Of a stretch of DNA of 64,000 nucleotides, positions 1 to 9,197 are shown piece after piece. The position numbers were made by a program, and so were the translations under genes. Every line of letters begins with the position of its first letter. Positions within the stretch are counted from its first letter, which is position 1. The stretch comes from Nematocida parisii ERTm1 (taxonomy: Eukaryota; Microsporidia). Location: NCBI RefSeq assembly GCF_000250985.1, contig NW_013524648.1, forward strand, positions 585,560 through 649,559. Direction: 5' to 3'. A model generated the notes under the pieces. It worked only from the letters and a program-made list of their open reading frames with translations. It had not been told where the DNA came from and ran no database searches.

Positions 1-1
1 A

Positions 2-1201
2 CCAGAAGTATCAGAAACAACTGACAAAAAACCAGAAATGACCGGGGATATTCAGCACGTAGCGGGATCTTCTATAACACAGACAGAACAGTCTCCAGTA
101 ATACAAGAAGTCGAAGAATCCGAAGAAGTCGAGTCTCCAGTAGTACAAGAAGTCGAACAAGTCGAGTCTCCAGTAATACAAGAAGTCGAAGAATCCGAAG
201 AAGTCGAGTCTCCAGTAGTACAAGAAGTCGAACAAGTCGAGTCTCCAGTAATACAAGAAGTCGAAGAATCCGAAGAAGTCGAGTCTCCAGTAGTACAAGA
301 AGTCGAAGAACCCGAAGAAGTCGCTGAAGAAGTATCAGAAGTACCTGTTTCTTCAACAGCAGATGAATCATTAGTTAGTGAGACAATAATAAACCGTCCT
401 ATTTTCTTAGCAATAGGTTCTGAACAAAAGAAGGATACTACAGACGCCTCAGTAGCACCAGTTAAGACAGAAGAAGCCGCTGCAGGAGCCATAGTGGCAG
501 AGCAGTCTTCAGTAGATGATAATATATCAGAAGAAGTTGATAATGAAGCAGATGATGAAGCAGATAATGAAGCAGATAATGAAGCAGAGGATGAAGAAGA
601 GAATAAGCCAAACAGGTCAGAAGATATTCATCAAGCAGCAAGAGAGGTTTTTGTACCTTTTATAGTGGATCCTAGTGCAATAAACCCGAAGCCACTAGTA
701 TCAACCACTTCTCATACACCAGCAGAAGAAGACCAGAAAACTCTCACTCCAGCAGGAGAAGACGACCAGGATGCTACCACTTCTCATACACCAGAAGAAG
801 AAGACCAGGGTACTGCCACTCATACAACAGCAGAAGACGAGCAGAAAACTCTCACTCCAGCAGGAGAAGAAGTAGGCCAGGATACTGCCACTTCTCATAC
901 ACCAGAAGAAGTAGGCCAGGATACTGCCACTTCTCATACACCAGAAGAAGAAGACCAGGGTACTGCCACTCATACAACAGCAGAAGACGAGCAGAAAACT
1001 CTCACTCCAGCAGGAGAAGAAGTAGGCCAGGATACTGCCACTTTACCAGCAGGAGAAGAAGTAGGCCAGGATGCTACCACTTCTCATACACACCAGCAGG
1101 AGCAAGCCAGGTTACTCCCCCTCCAGCAGACCAGATTATTCCCCCTCCAGCAGAAGAAGAAGGCGATGCGCCTGTTCATTTCTGGAGTAATCGGGTTATG
1201 A
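2..1201 (+). CDS. Acidic repeat-rich membrane/surface protein, 5' partial, frame-interrupted near its 3' end
   Basis: The frame is already open at the left edge (codons from base 2 encode P-E-V-S-E-T-T-D), so the start lies outside the window. The protein is extremely rich in Glu, Val, Ser, Thr and Pro. It holds three 25-residue repeats (SPVIQEVEESEEVE plus SPVVQEVEQVE), an Asp-Asn-Glu-Ala run, and two 50-residue repeats with SHTPEEEDQ and LTPAGEEVGQD. Such low-complexity acidic ectodomains are typical of secreted or surface proteins; no enzyme domain is visible. The reading frame leaves the repeat pattern after about base 1090, where a CA doublet appears duplicated relative to the other SHTP repeats, and stops at 1201. 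The next frame continues with a proline-rich linker and a transmembrane segment that is probably the true C-terminus. Function unknown. Confidence 0.75.
   Translation, partial: PEVSETTDKKPEMTGDIQHVAGSSITQTEQSPVIQEVEESEEVESPVVQEVEQVESPVIQEVEESEEVESPVVQEVEQVESPVIQEVEESEEVESPVVQEVEEPEEVAEEVSEVPVSSTADESLVSETIINRPIFLAIGSEQKKDTTDASVAPVKTEEAAAGAIVAEQSSVDDNISEEVDNEADDEADNEADNEAEDEEENKPNRSEDIHQAAREVFVPFIVDPSAINPKPLVSTTSHTPAEEDQKTLTPAGEDDQDATTSHTPEEEDQGTATHTTAEDEQKTLTPAGEEVGQDTATSHTPEEVGQDTATSHTPEEEDQGTATHTTAEDEQKTLTPAGEEVGQDTATLPAGEEVGQDATTSHTHQQEQARLLPLQQTRLFPLQQKKKAMRLFISGVIGL
92..316 (+). repeat. Coding tandem repeat, 75-bp unit, three copies
   Basis: TCTCCAGTA starts recur at 92, 167 and 242, exactly 75 bp apart, with near-identical sequence between them. 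The length is a multiple of three, so copy number can change without breaking the frame. The low divergence suggests recent or continuing expansion. Confidence 0.9.
781..1078 (+). repeat. Coding tandem repeat, 150-bp unit, two copies
   Basis: TTCTCATACACCAGAAGAAG begins at both 781 and 931, and the following sequence matches over most of 150 bp. A partial, diverged version lies just upstream (from about 706). The unit encodes 50 residues and is itself made of shorter related blocks ending VGQDTAT or DQGTAT. Confidence 0.9.
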
Positions 1202-1293
1202 TTATTGCAGGAGTGATTGTAGTCATTATTATAATTAGTTTTAGTATATTCTTACTACAGTTAGTCAAAACAAAAGGATTTATGACTAATTAA
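1093..1293 (+). other. Out-of-frame C-terminal tail with a transmembrane segment
   Basis: Read one frame away from the upstream gene, this stretch encodes a Pro-rich linker (PPPADQIIPPPAEEEGD), then a strongly hydrophobic segment beginning MIIAGVIVVIIII and a short basic tail ending at TAA (1291-1293). It continues the repeat logic of the upstream protein if the extra CA near 1089-1092 is ignored. I infer it is the membrane anchor of that protein. Either the frame change is real (a phase-variable or inactivated allele), or it is a sequencing slip in a CA run. Confidence 0.6.
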
Positions 1294-1639
1294 AATAATA
1301 TATAACCCGATATAACCCTAAATTATATTGGATAATATTAAATTGAATTATACTCTAAGATTAGTGTTATAAACAGTAATAAATATGAGTACACCTAAAC
1401 TTATACACCTACACATTCTATCTCTATTTATTTACATTCGGGTTATTTTGAATTTATGATATTTAAATATCATAATGTATTCCATAATTATGCTTACTAT
1501 AAGTATTCCTTCTAATGAAATAGGTCTACTTGAACCCCCTTTAATTCTGCCTAAGCTACTATTACTGATCTAACTAGAAATTATTTATACTGTAATAAGA
1601 ATGCGTATGTGCTTCAGAGTGGATTAAGTACGTATTTAA

Positions 1640-1990
1640 TTCATTTAGGAAGGCTTCTGTGGTGGCACCACCACCCATGCATGGGCCATGAGGGAGATCT
1701 GTCAGTGTGCTATCTTGTACAATGATCATTCTAAAGCAAAGGCCGGTATCTCTGAGTTAGTATGTTAACATATGACTATTTAACTGGAGCACATCCACAA
1801 TTTAGAGGTGACTATGCAAAGCATTGACGGATTAACTTTAGTACTAGGCCTAGCACAACTACGCCCAGGACTTCGTGTCCGTGCTGGCTTAGACTGTTTC
1901 TTAATACAATAAAGAGCTATCTCCATTCACTCTCTTGGCTACGTAGCAGGGTGGTGGTGGCGTGACTCCATGTGAGTACATCAGTTTCAT
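1640..1990. other. GC-richer hairpin-rich intergenic island, possible structured RNA
   Basis: This island stands out from AT-rich flanks and has no credible ORF. Visible elements are a perfect 6-bp hairpin with a GCAC loop (1659-1674), a 12-bp palindrome CCCATGCATGGG (1674-1685), and a nested stem with AGCAC (1852-1856) and GGAC (1868-1871) pairing GTCC (1877-1880) and GTGCT (1881-1885). No known RNA family was recognised, and strand cannot be decided. Confidence 0.35.
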
Positions 1991-2149
1991 ATTAAGACAG
2001 AAAATAGGCCAGGAAGTGTACTTTGCCCATTATTACTTTATAAAAACAGAATCCATAATATATTCTGTCTGTATACTGCAATTTACACTGTAACATATTA
2101 ACAAATGATTCAATTGCTAATTTATGCCTATTGTACAGGACTCTTTTAT

Positions 2150-3480
2150 CATGCACTGTTATATATTTATGCCTTCTATTTTACAATTAAATTATTATCG
2201 GGATAGTGACGTATGTTCTGATACTCATGCCGTGGCAGTGATGGTCTTCATATGGATCATATGGATTAAGTATGAAAAAGTCATTATAATAGTACTTAGC
2301 AGCATATTTCCTACTTGGTACTTCTGGGTTTACTATTACTGTATAACGTATATCCAGTAGTTGTTGTATGTGCATGCATATACACAGCTGGTTTATATCT
2401 GTATAATTCTTTAACCCGCACACATTATAATTAATAGTATTCTCATTATAAGGACCAAGTGCACTAGAAGATACAAAGAGTTTAGAAAGGAATGTGGGAA
2501 TATAGGACTCTTTGAATTAATATCCATGTACTTCCTTTTTAATTCTGCTGGGTATAAGAACTGTGCACAGTAAGCTTCTGTTTTATAAATGTCTTCTTCA
2601 GTGTAATAGAAGAGTACTTTACAGTTATTATCCTTTATAGTGCATATATCTTATGATAATTCAATTAGATTTATTATTAAAGACATAATTCAGTACTTGC
2701 AGTATTTAAATGGGCAGACATTCCCTTTGTATATACTGTTCTTATTACTCCCTGTCCTAAATATTATCTTTAAGTCTTCTATTATTTCATTAGTCGTGTG
2801 TAAGTAGTACGTCACAGTTATTTCCCTATCCTTTTGATGAATGTATAATGAAAGGTGGATTATTTCAACTGTTTGCATATAATGATTTATAAACTGTATG
2901 TGGTCCTAATATCGTGTATGTGTAATAATATACTTTATGGTACGTGTCCCTTTCGATTGGATCCATTTGGTATTCTGATGCATTCCAGGGTATCTTATGC
3001 GTACATGGTGTGCTTATTTTATATGGCTGTGTGAAGTATTCGTATAATACAAGTACATTATGCTGCTTATACTCAGTAAATACAGAATTTGCAGTAATAC
3101 TTTACTACTCTTCTTACGGATGGGTGTAATAATCGTATTTATTTGTGGTATGTGAACTATCACATTTCTAGTAGGGAATGTATTAATTAACATAGGATTA
3201 TCATACGTTTATTCTTTCATTAGTACACTCAGAATATTCCACGCAAGGGATATCTGGGTTATCATTACTTTCTGTACTTCTTATTTGATCTATAGCCAAT
3301 AATACGTCTAAATCACTTGTATCCGCTGTATTAGACCTATTTTCATAATCATCCACTGTTAATACTTGGATTATCCCAGGGAATAATGGACTTTTCAGTT
3401 TATAACTCCTGTAATTTACCAGAACATTCTGTATAAGAAGTATCCGTACCAGACGTACCGTATTAATAACGATAAAGTAG
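2150..3480 (-). pseudogene. Decayed paralog of the neighbouring 904-residue secreted-protein gene
   Basis: Read on the minus strand in several frames, this region contains blocks colinear with the intact gene at 3601-6315. KYYYNDFF...YEDHHC matches KYYYTDFI...YEDINC. NCKVLFYYTEED followed by IFPHSFL matches NVVFYLIEEN followed by FRIPTFL. QTVEIIHLSLYIHQKD followed by CPFKY matches QTIEMVHLPFFIKSDE followed by YPFKF. The blocks fall in the same order but are separated by frame changes and stops. Farther upstream (to about 3480) an open stretch without a start Met may be the more diverged part. This is a tandem duplicate in the same orientation that has lost its coding capacity. Confidence 0.8.
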
Positions 3481-3600
3481 ACATATGCTTAAATTAACCA
3501 AAGTATCAAGAAGGATTAATCAAGAATCCGGGTTATTCGGGTTAAATACTTCAGAATTTCATATAATGGATAATTTAATTAATTCAGTGACTGTTATTCA

Positions 3601-6315
3601 TTATAAATAACTGTTGAATTTTTGTGTTAATATGTCTATAATCTCTGCATGTAATCCGTAATTACTCATTCTATAATTACTGCTTTTTATAAAAATAATG
3701 CCATCAGAGCTATTCAGAATTTCTTGTTTTTTAATGCAAGTGGGAATTTCAAGGCGTGGATTACCAAAGAAAAGTGGCAGTTTCGGGTTATTTCTTAGTA
3801 TACCAAAGAGATCCGCAGCAGTAGAACAAAAAATAGGAGAATATTTATAATCTGCATTACAAGGTGTTTTATACAGACAGAATCCATAATTTATCGTATC
3901 TCTACTGGGATGTCTTCTAAGCACTGTATCCATAAAGGATGCAATAGCTGGTTTTATACACTTACTGGTACTATTTCTATGATCTATAGATGCACTATTA
4001 AAAGTGTATTTAGTGTACTCGCTTATATTTTGACTCATTTTAACTGTCCATTTTATGGTGCAACTAGTATTATTCACAGAAGTATATTCAATATTCATTA
4101 AGTAGCAATTTATATCCTCATATATATCATTGGAATTTCGTATGATAAAGTCTGTATAGTAATATTTAGTATATTTAGATGATTCCTGGGCATGTTCAGT
4201 ATTTTCATTGATTAGGGCACTTTCATTCTGGTTATACTTCATAGTATTCTGGGTTAGTTTGATAGGGATTAAATCTGTATAGAATTGGTCTTTAGCAAAT
4301 CTATTGGGTGGGATATAACCCGAATATCCTGAGAATATTATAGAAGATACAAGCAGTGGTGATAAAAATGTGGGTATCCTGAAGACTTCATGAGTATTAT
4401 TAGGCATCTTCATACGGATATTTTCATGGATTATATTTTGTTCTGCACTATCCGCGTGATCAGGATTATAAAACTCAGCGAATATAAGTTCAGCAGTTGA
4501 CATATTCTCTTCTATTAGATAGAATACAACATTACACCCAGTACTTTCTATTTGTTTTATGGTTTTAGACATATCCTCAGATGTAAAGTTAATTATTGAC
4601 CATGTTTTAGTGCTATGTGTGAATTTAAATGGGTATATGGCTTTACATTTCTTATTTGGCTGCCGGGTTTCTTTACAGTATAATATATGCAAGTACATCA
4701 CAATATCCTTAATGCTATGGATGCACACTAGAAGTGAAGAATTTTCATCACTTTTAATAAAGAATGGGAGATGGACCATTTCAATGGTTTGTTTAGTAAT
4801 ATCTACAAACTGTACGTGATAATGATAATTAATTGAGAGTGGGATGAACTTCTGCCTGGAGTTTACGTCAAAGTACAGGTTTATATTATTTACAACAAAT
4901 CTATTATTTACGTAGGTGTATTCCAGTACTTCTGCTTTAAAATCGTAATATTTATCTGATAAGATACTTCCACCGAGTAAGCAGTGACTACCATCACTTG
5001 ATAGAGCCATATGCTTCATACTTTCTAATGAGCTAAGAGAGTATCTCCAGTCATTTTCTACACTTGCCAGATTTGATGAGTAGTAGTAGAATTTACTCAT
5101 CACAAATAATACGTAGTTAAACACATTGGGCAGGCTATTATTCTGAGAATTTCCTTTAAATATCTTATCCTTTATGATAAAGAAGTGCATATCAACTAAT
5201 TCTGTGTTTTTTTGTGCTATGCCTATAAGATAGCTTATAACACTAAACATAATAATTATATCACATGCTTGGATATTCTCTGTTGTGTTGACTTTAAGTA
5301 CATTCTGTTTTATTAAGTGTATTAAATGGTTTACACTTTCATTTGATATAATGCGCATATCTTCGTATATCTCTGGTATACACAAAATATGGTTTAATTT
5401 AATCTTTAACTCTCCATCACTATCCTCACTTGTGCAAGCATTCTGCTGCATAACTATCATACTGCTTAAGCAGTAGTACATATTTATTCTTTTTTTAACC
5501 CATATGTCACCAAGAGTCTCTTTTTTATTTAAATGCATACCAGGCGCAGATGCAAAAATAGTAAACTCCTTGTATGAGTATGTATATGGACCATGTTTTA
5601 TAGAGTACTCTACTATATCTTTAAGAATATCTGGGTAGTATCCAGGATTTGTTTTTTTACCTATCGTATTACTACTATTACACAAGTATTCTTTAATAAC
5701 AAAGATTCTCTCAGTAATAGAATCTCCTAAATCTTTAATAAGAAGCCATATATTCTTAGAATTCTCATTAGACCAGTGCTTAATGAATTCAGCAGACCTA
5801 TTTACTACAGCAGTATTCTCTATTTCATTCTGTACATTCCTAAACTTAAACTTACATATATTCTTAAAAATACAATTTCTTTCTAGAGAGTGTACATCTA
5901 ATTGCTTATTACACCGATAGTTTAAATAGTATATAATACCATTAGCTTTATCTATATTACGTGTTTTATATGAATTCACTTCACTTTTTCTTATAAATGC
6001 ACTATTTCTTCTTCTAATTTCAGGTAAGTTAAATTCTTCTTTATTTAATGATTTTGCCAGTGCTTCTAATATACACATACCAGCACTTGCATTCTCTGCC
6101 AAGTATACTTTATTAGGTAAATCTGAATTTTGGTATACATTCTGGGCCGATGTACCTTGTTCTCTTTCTGCATTATATACATTATTTATGCAATCTAAGT
6201 CCCTTTCATTTTTTCTTTTATACCCTCTTCCATTTGATTCGTTTTTATCTGCTGTGCCTATTACTGCCTGTATATACAATAGCGCCATAATGAGCACTTC
6301 TGTCCTAGATTTCAT
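3601..6315 (-). CDS. Large secreted or membrane-anchored protein of unknown function (904 aa)
   Basis: A single uninterrupted frame starts with a hydrophobic N-terminus (MKSRTEVLIMALLYIQAVIG) that reads as a signal peptide with likely cleavage after the Ala/Gly stretch. The rest is Asn/Ile/Lys-rich, with scattered Cys and no further clear membrane segment. No known domain was recognised. A decayed tandem copy lies immediately downstream (2150-3480), so the gene belongs to an expanding lineage-specific set. It is followed on the same strand by another signal-peptide gene (6403-8196), separated by 87 bp. Export out of the parasite cell or to its surface is inferred from the signal peptide alone. 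Confidence 0.85.
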   Translation of the reverse strand: MKSRTEVLIMALLYIQAVIGTADKNESNGRGYKRKNERDLDCINNVYNAEREQGTSAQNVYQNSDLPNKVYLAENASAGMCILEALAKSLNKEEFNLPEIRRRNSAFIRKSEVNSYKTRNIDKANGIIYYLNYRCNKQLDVHSLERNCIFKNICKFKFRNVQNEIENTAVVNRSAEFIKHWSNENSKNIWLLIKDLGDSITERIFVIKEYLCNSSNTIGKKTNPGYYPDILKDIVEYSIKHGPYTYSYKEFTIFASAPGMHLNKKETLGDIWVKKRINMYYCLSSMIVMQQNACTSEDSDGELKIKLNHILCIPEIYEDMRIISNESVNHLIHLIKQNVLKVNTTENIQACDIIIMFSVISYLIGIAQKNTELVDMHFFIIKDKIFKGNSQNNSLPNVFNYVLFVMSKFYYYSSNLASVENDWRYSLSSLESMKHMALSSDGSHCLLGGSILSDKYYDFKAEVLEYTYVNNRFVVNNINLYFDVNSRQKFIPLSINYHYHVQFVDITKQTIEMVHLPFFIKSDENSSLLVCIHSIKDIVMYLHILYCKETRQPNKKCKAIYPFKFTHSTKTWSIINFTSEDMSKTIKQIESTGCNVVFYLIEENMSTAELIFAEFYNPDHADSAEQNIIHENIRMKMPNNTHEVFRIPTFLSPLLVSSIIFSGYSGYIPPNRFAKDQFYTDLIPIKLTQNTMKYNQNESALINENTEHAQESSKYTKYYYTDFIIRNSNDIYEDINCYLMNIEYTSVNNTSCTIKWTVKMSQNISEYTKYTFNSASIDHRNSTSKCIKPAIASFMDTVLRRHPSRDTINYGFCLYKTPCNADYKYSPIFCSTAADLFGILRNNPKLPLFFGNPRLEIPTCIKKQEILNSSDGIIFIKSSNYRMSNYGLHAEIIDILTQKFNSYL

Positions 6316-6402
6316 TATGCTTAATATTTTTAAAATTAAAAGTCCGTAAATAGTTAAATTTGAATTATATCGGGTTATGCTTATTATCTGATTTTATTCA
6401 AG

Positions 6403-8196
6403 TTATAAAAGAGTAATGCGTGCGTTCAATATTGGGATGTTTAATGAATTGATTGAATTTCCCGGGTTCGGCATGTATTTTGTGAACATAGTGGTTTCTC
6501 TGTTGTAAATGAACATAACTGAAGGTATTTCTTCTGTATTCTGCATTACAGTGAAGGATAAATTAATCCCTATAAGTTGTCTTGTGTATATTTTATTATA
6601 CTTACCTAAAGAACTCCACCAAATATGTGCACTTTTATTAAATTCGTCTGAAACCGTTGTATTAGTTAAGCCATGCTCTTGTATTATACGCATATGGTCA
6701 AATAACAGTGCTGCCTTTTCACCTTCCTCCAGCCCGAAATTTAAAGAACGCATTGACACTATAAACTTTAAAAGCAAGTACTGGATACAATCTTCAATAG
6801 TTGTATTTAGTGTTTCAATGAAGGAAATACTCATTTTTTTCTTATAATCAGGGCTCTTTATGTTTATTTCATTAACTTCTTTAGATACAATACTGTGTAT
6901 AAACTGATTATTTATAATTTCTGGGGCGGCTACTTTTATTTCTTGCTTTATATTAAGCTCTATGAATACTTCTGAATCTGACTTTAATTTCTGTGCGTAT
7001 CCTATAACACTCATATTTAATGCAGAATTTATATGGACGGCTTCTAAGTCCACAATCGTATCAAAGATTAATATATATTTATACGGAACTGGGTTTGGCA
7101 TTGCACTCAGATTCTGTATCCATTTAGTCAATCTGTTCATTAAATGGATTTCTTGTGAGAGTATTTTGTTATACTGCGATATAAAAGCACTGCGGTTTGC
7201 TGAGCCGTATACTTTTAATGGGAATAATATTTCAACGCTAGTTATAGACAGAATCCTCTTACCACTAGTATCTCTACCCGCCAGATACAAAAAGTTAAGA
7301 AATTCATTCGCACAGTATGTAGCCACTCTAATTGTATCTGCTTTAAACCCGAATTTAAACGTATCTGAATGATTAGGCACTGTGTAAATAGACCGCATCA
7401 TACGAATATGTTCTATAGTCTTTATGCAACAAAGCGTTTCATACTCTAAATACAGTGAGTATGCAAGAGTCTTATTTAAAGAAAGAATATCATTAATAAA
7501 ATGGTTGATATAACTATCCCTCCATAACCAAGCATGAATACTGTATAATACATCCATGCAATCACATGAAATATTATATTCATTACAGCACACATCACAC
7601 TGTTTAACAATCAAATATAGATTAATCCAATTAAGATATATAGCTCTGTACATTTCGTACAGGTACAATTGCGCGGTCTTTACGTCAGATACAATAATAT
7701 TCAATCGGTGCACTTTAAGATATATATTATTAGTCTTAGTAATTAAGTATACCGGATGGTTTGAATCAGAAAACAAAGGAATGTCTATAATATTAATGAA
7801 TGAGCCTGCATTACACAGTGACAAACTTTCCAGTGAATCTATTATATCTGTGCATATGCTAAACCTGGTTAAATCCTGTGCATGCCTGAAAATAACATCA
7901 GGATACTTTTTTTGCTGACCATTCGACCTATCCACATAAAACCCAGTAATCTTACTTTTATAAATATTCCAGTTATCTATGAAGTTTCTTGGGTCAAATG
8001 CAAATTCAATTTTGAATTCATGCAGTGCCCCCATTTTCATTATGCGCAAAGATTTCTGTGTATTTTGTATAGGTATGCTTTTATATGTACTATGCATCTG
8101 TTTCTGTGCAGTATTTATGTATTCATACGTACTTTTTATTTTATGTATAAATAGGAGTATACAGCAGGCAATGCATGGATTCTTGAATATGTTCAT
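6403..8196 (-). CDS. Secreted protein of unknown function (597 aa)
   Basis: The start gives a short basic N-terminus and a hydrophobic core (CIACCILLFIH), consistent with a signal peptide. The remainder is a mixed helical sequence with a Cys-rich patch around residues 200-220 (CDVCCNEYNISCDC), which could form disulfides if the protein is exported. No domain was recognised. It is tandem to and upstream of the 904-aa gene on the same strand; weak shared patterns exist but were not strong enough to claim common family. Confidence 0.8.
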   Translation of the reverse strand: MNIFKNPCIACCILLFIHKIKSTYEYINTAQKQMHSTYKSIPIQNTQKSLRIMKMGALHEFKIEFAFDPRNFIDNWNIYKSKITGFYVDRSNGQQKKYPDVIFRHAQDLTRFSICTDIIDSLESLSLCNAGSFINIIDIPLFSDSNHPVYLITKTNNIYLKVHRLNIIVSDVKTAQLYLYEMYRAIYLNWINLYLIVKQCDVCCNEYNISCDCMDVLYSIHAWLWRDSYINHFINDILSLNKTLAYSLYLEYETLCCIKTIEHIRMMRSIYTVPNHSDTFKFGFKADTIRVATYCANEFLNFLYLAGRDTSGKRILSITSVEILFPLKVYGSANRSAFISQYNKILSQEIHLMNRLTKWIQNLSAMPNPVPYKYILIFDTIVDLEAVHINSALNMSVIGYAQKLKSDSEVFIELNIKQEIKVAAPEIINNQFIHSIVSKEVNEINIKSPDYKKKMSISFIETLNTTIEDCIQYLLLKFIVSMRSLNFGLEEGEKAALLFDHMRIIQEHGLTNTTVSDEFNKSAHIWWSSLGKYNKIYTRQLIGINLSFTVMQNTEEIPSVMFIYNRETTMFTKYMPNPGNSINSLNIPILNARITLL

Positions 8197-8744
8197 AATT
8201 TACAAAATAGAATTTTAGATAAAAATGAAATAATGAAATAATTTTTAAATTACTGTTATACAATATGTCATTTATCCTCTGGTGCACAATTAAGACACAT
8301 TAAAAAATCGGGTTATTCGGGTTATATAACTTTAATTTCCGTATATAACAACTGTATATGACTTCACACGTGTACGCGTGTGGCTTTCACATTAGGCATA
8401 GTTTATCGTATGATAGAAAACAATATATTTCAAAATTCAGAAAATATATTTACATGTGTAGTATAAGTATGTACTGACATTTCTTAGTGTTTTAACTTAT
8501 TTACAGTCTTATATCTTAGCAATAACTATACAGATTAATGAGAACGGGCATAATTAATAAAAGAAATATCAATTATAATTCTACAACAAATTAAATTTCA
8601 TATTTTAGAAGTCTTTTATAGTACTAATTTATATTTTGAATACCATTCTTTGTTAGTTATGACATTTACATATCATAAAGTATATTTTAATTGGTTTATG
8701 CATTATATTAGTTAAATAAAAAATTCAAATGGAATTAAGAGAAT

Positions 8745-9040
8745 TATACACGTTGGTTCTCTGTGGACCCACGGAGATCATACGTGCCCTAGCAGTGGCA
8801 TTACACCATTTGAAATAATGCAACAATTGGTGTGCTAGCAATATATGTGTATGCATTATTTGTGATATGAATACGCTTGTAGTGTTATAAATAATCAGGG
8901 CGGAAACTATATAAGAGTTTCTGGAGCTTAATAAAGAAGATTAATTATGACAAATAGAAGTTCACACTCACGAGGAAGAGGGAAACCAATTATAGATAAT
9001 AGATAATGTTGTATGCTAAGACTAGCATAATAGGAATATT
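8745..9040. other. Hairpin-rich intergenic island, possible structured RNA
   Basis: Between 8197 and 9197 no gene is visible. Within it three clean hairpins occur: CTCTGTG-GACC-CACGGAG (8759-8776, one T-G pair), GAAACT...AGTTTC (8903-8921) and TATGCTA-AGAC-TAGCATA (9012-9029). A longer pairing of CTAGCA with TGCTAG brackets 8800-8840. The spacing of hairpins is compatible with a small RNA but matches no family I could name. Confidence 0.3.
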
Positions 9041-9197
9041 ATGAGTTATTTAATTAATATTCATAGATTGCATATATGAACTATATTCAATTATAATAGA
9101 ATCTAATGGGTTAATATAACAACCGAAGATATTTATGCTTCCTTAATAGGACAAATTAAATTATTTAAAGTATAAATTTAAATTTAAAATTAAATAA

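Noticed and set aside
11-492. Long minus-strand open frames opposite the repeat protein
   Set aside because: They are shadows of the tandem repeat; all repeat units are read in non-sense frames with Ser/Cys/Leu periodicity and no independent start context.
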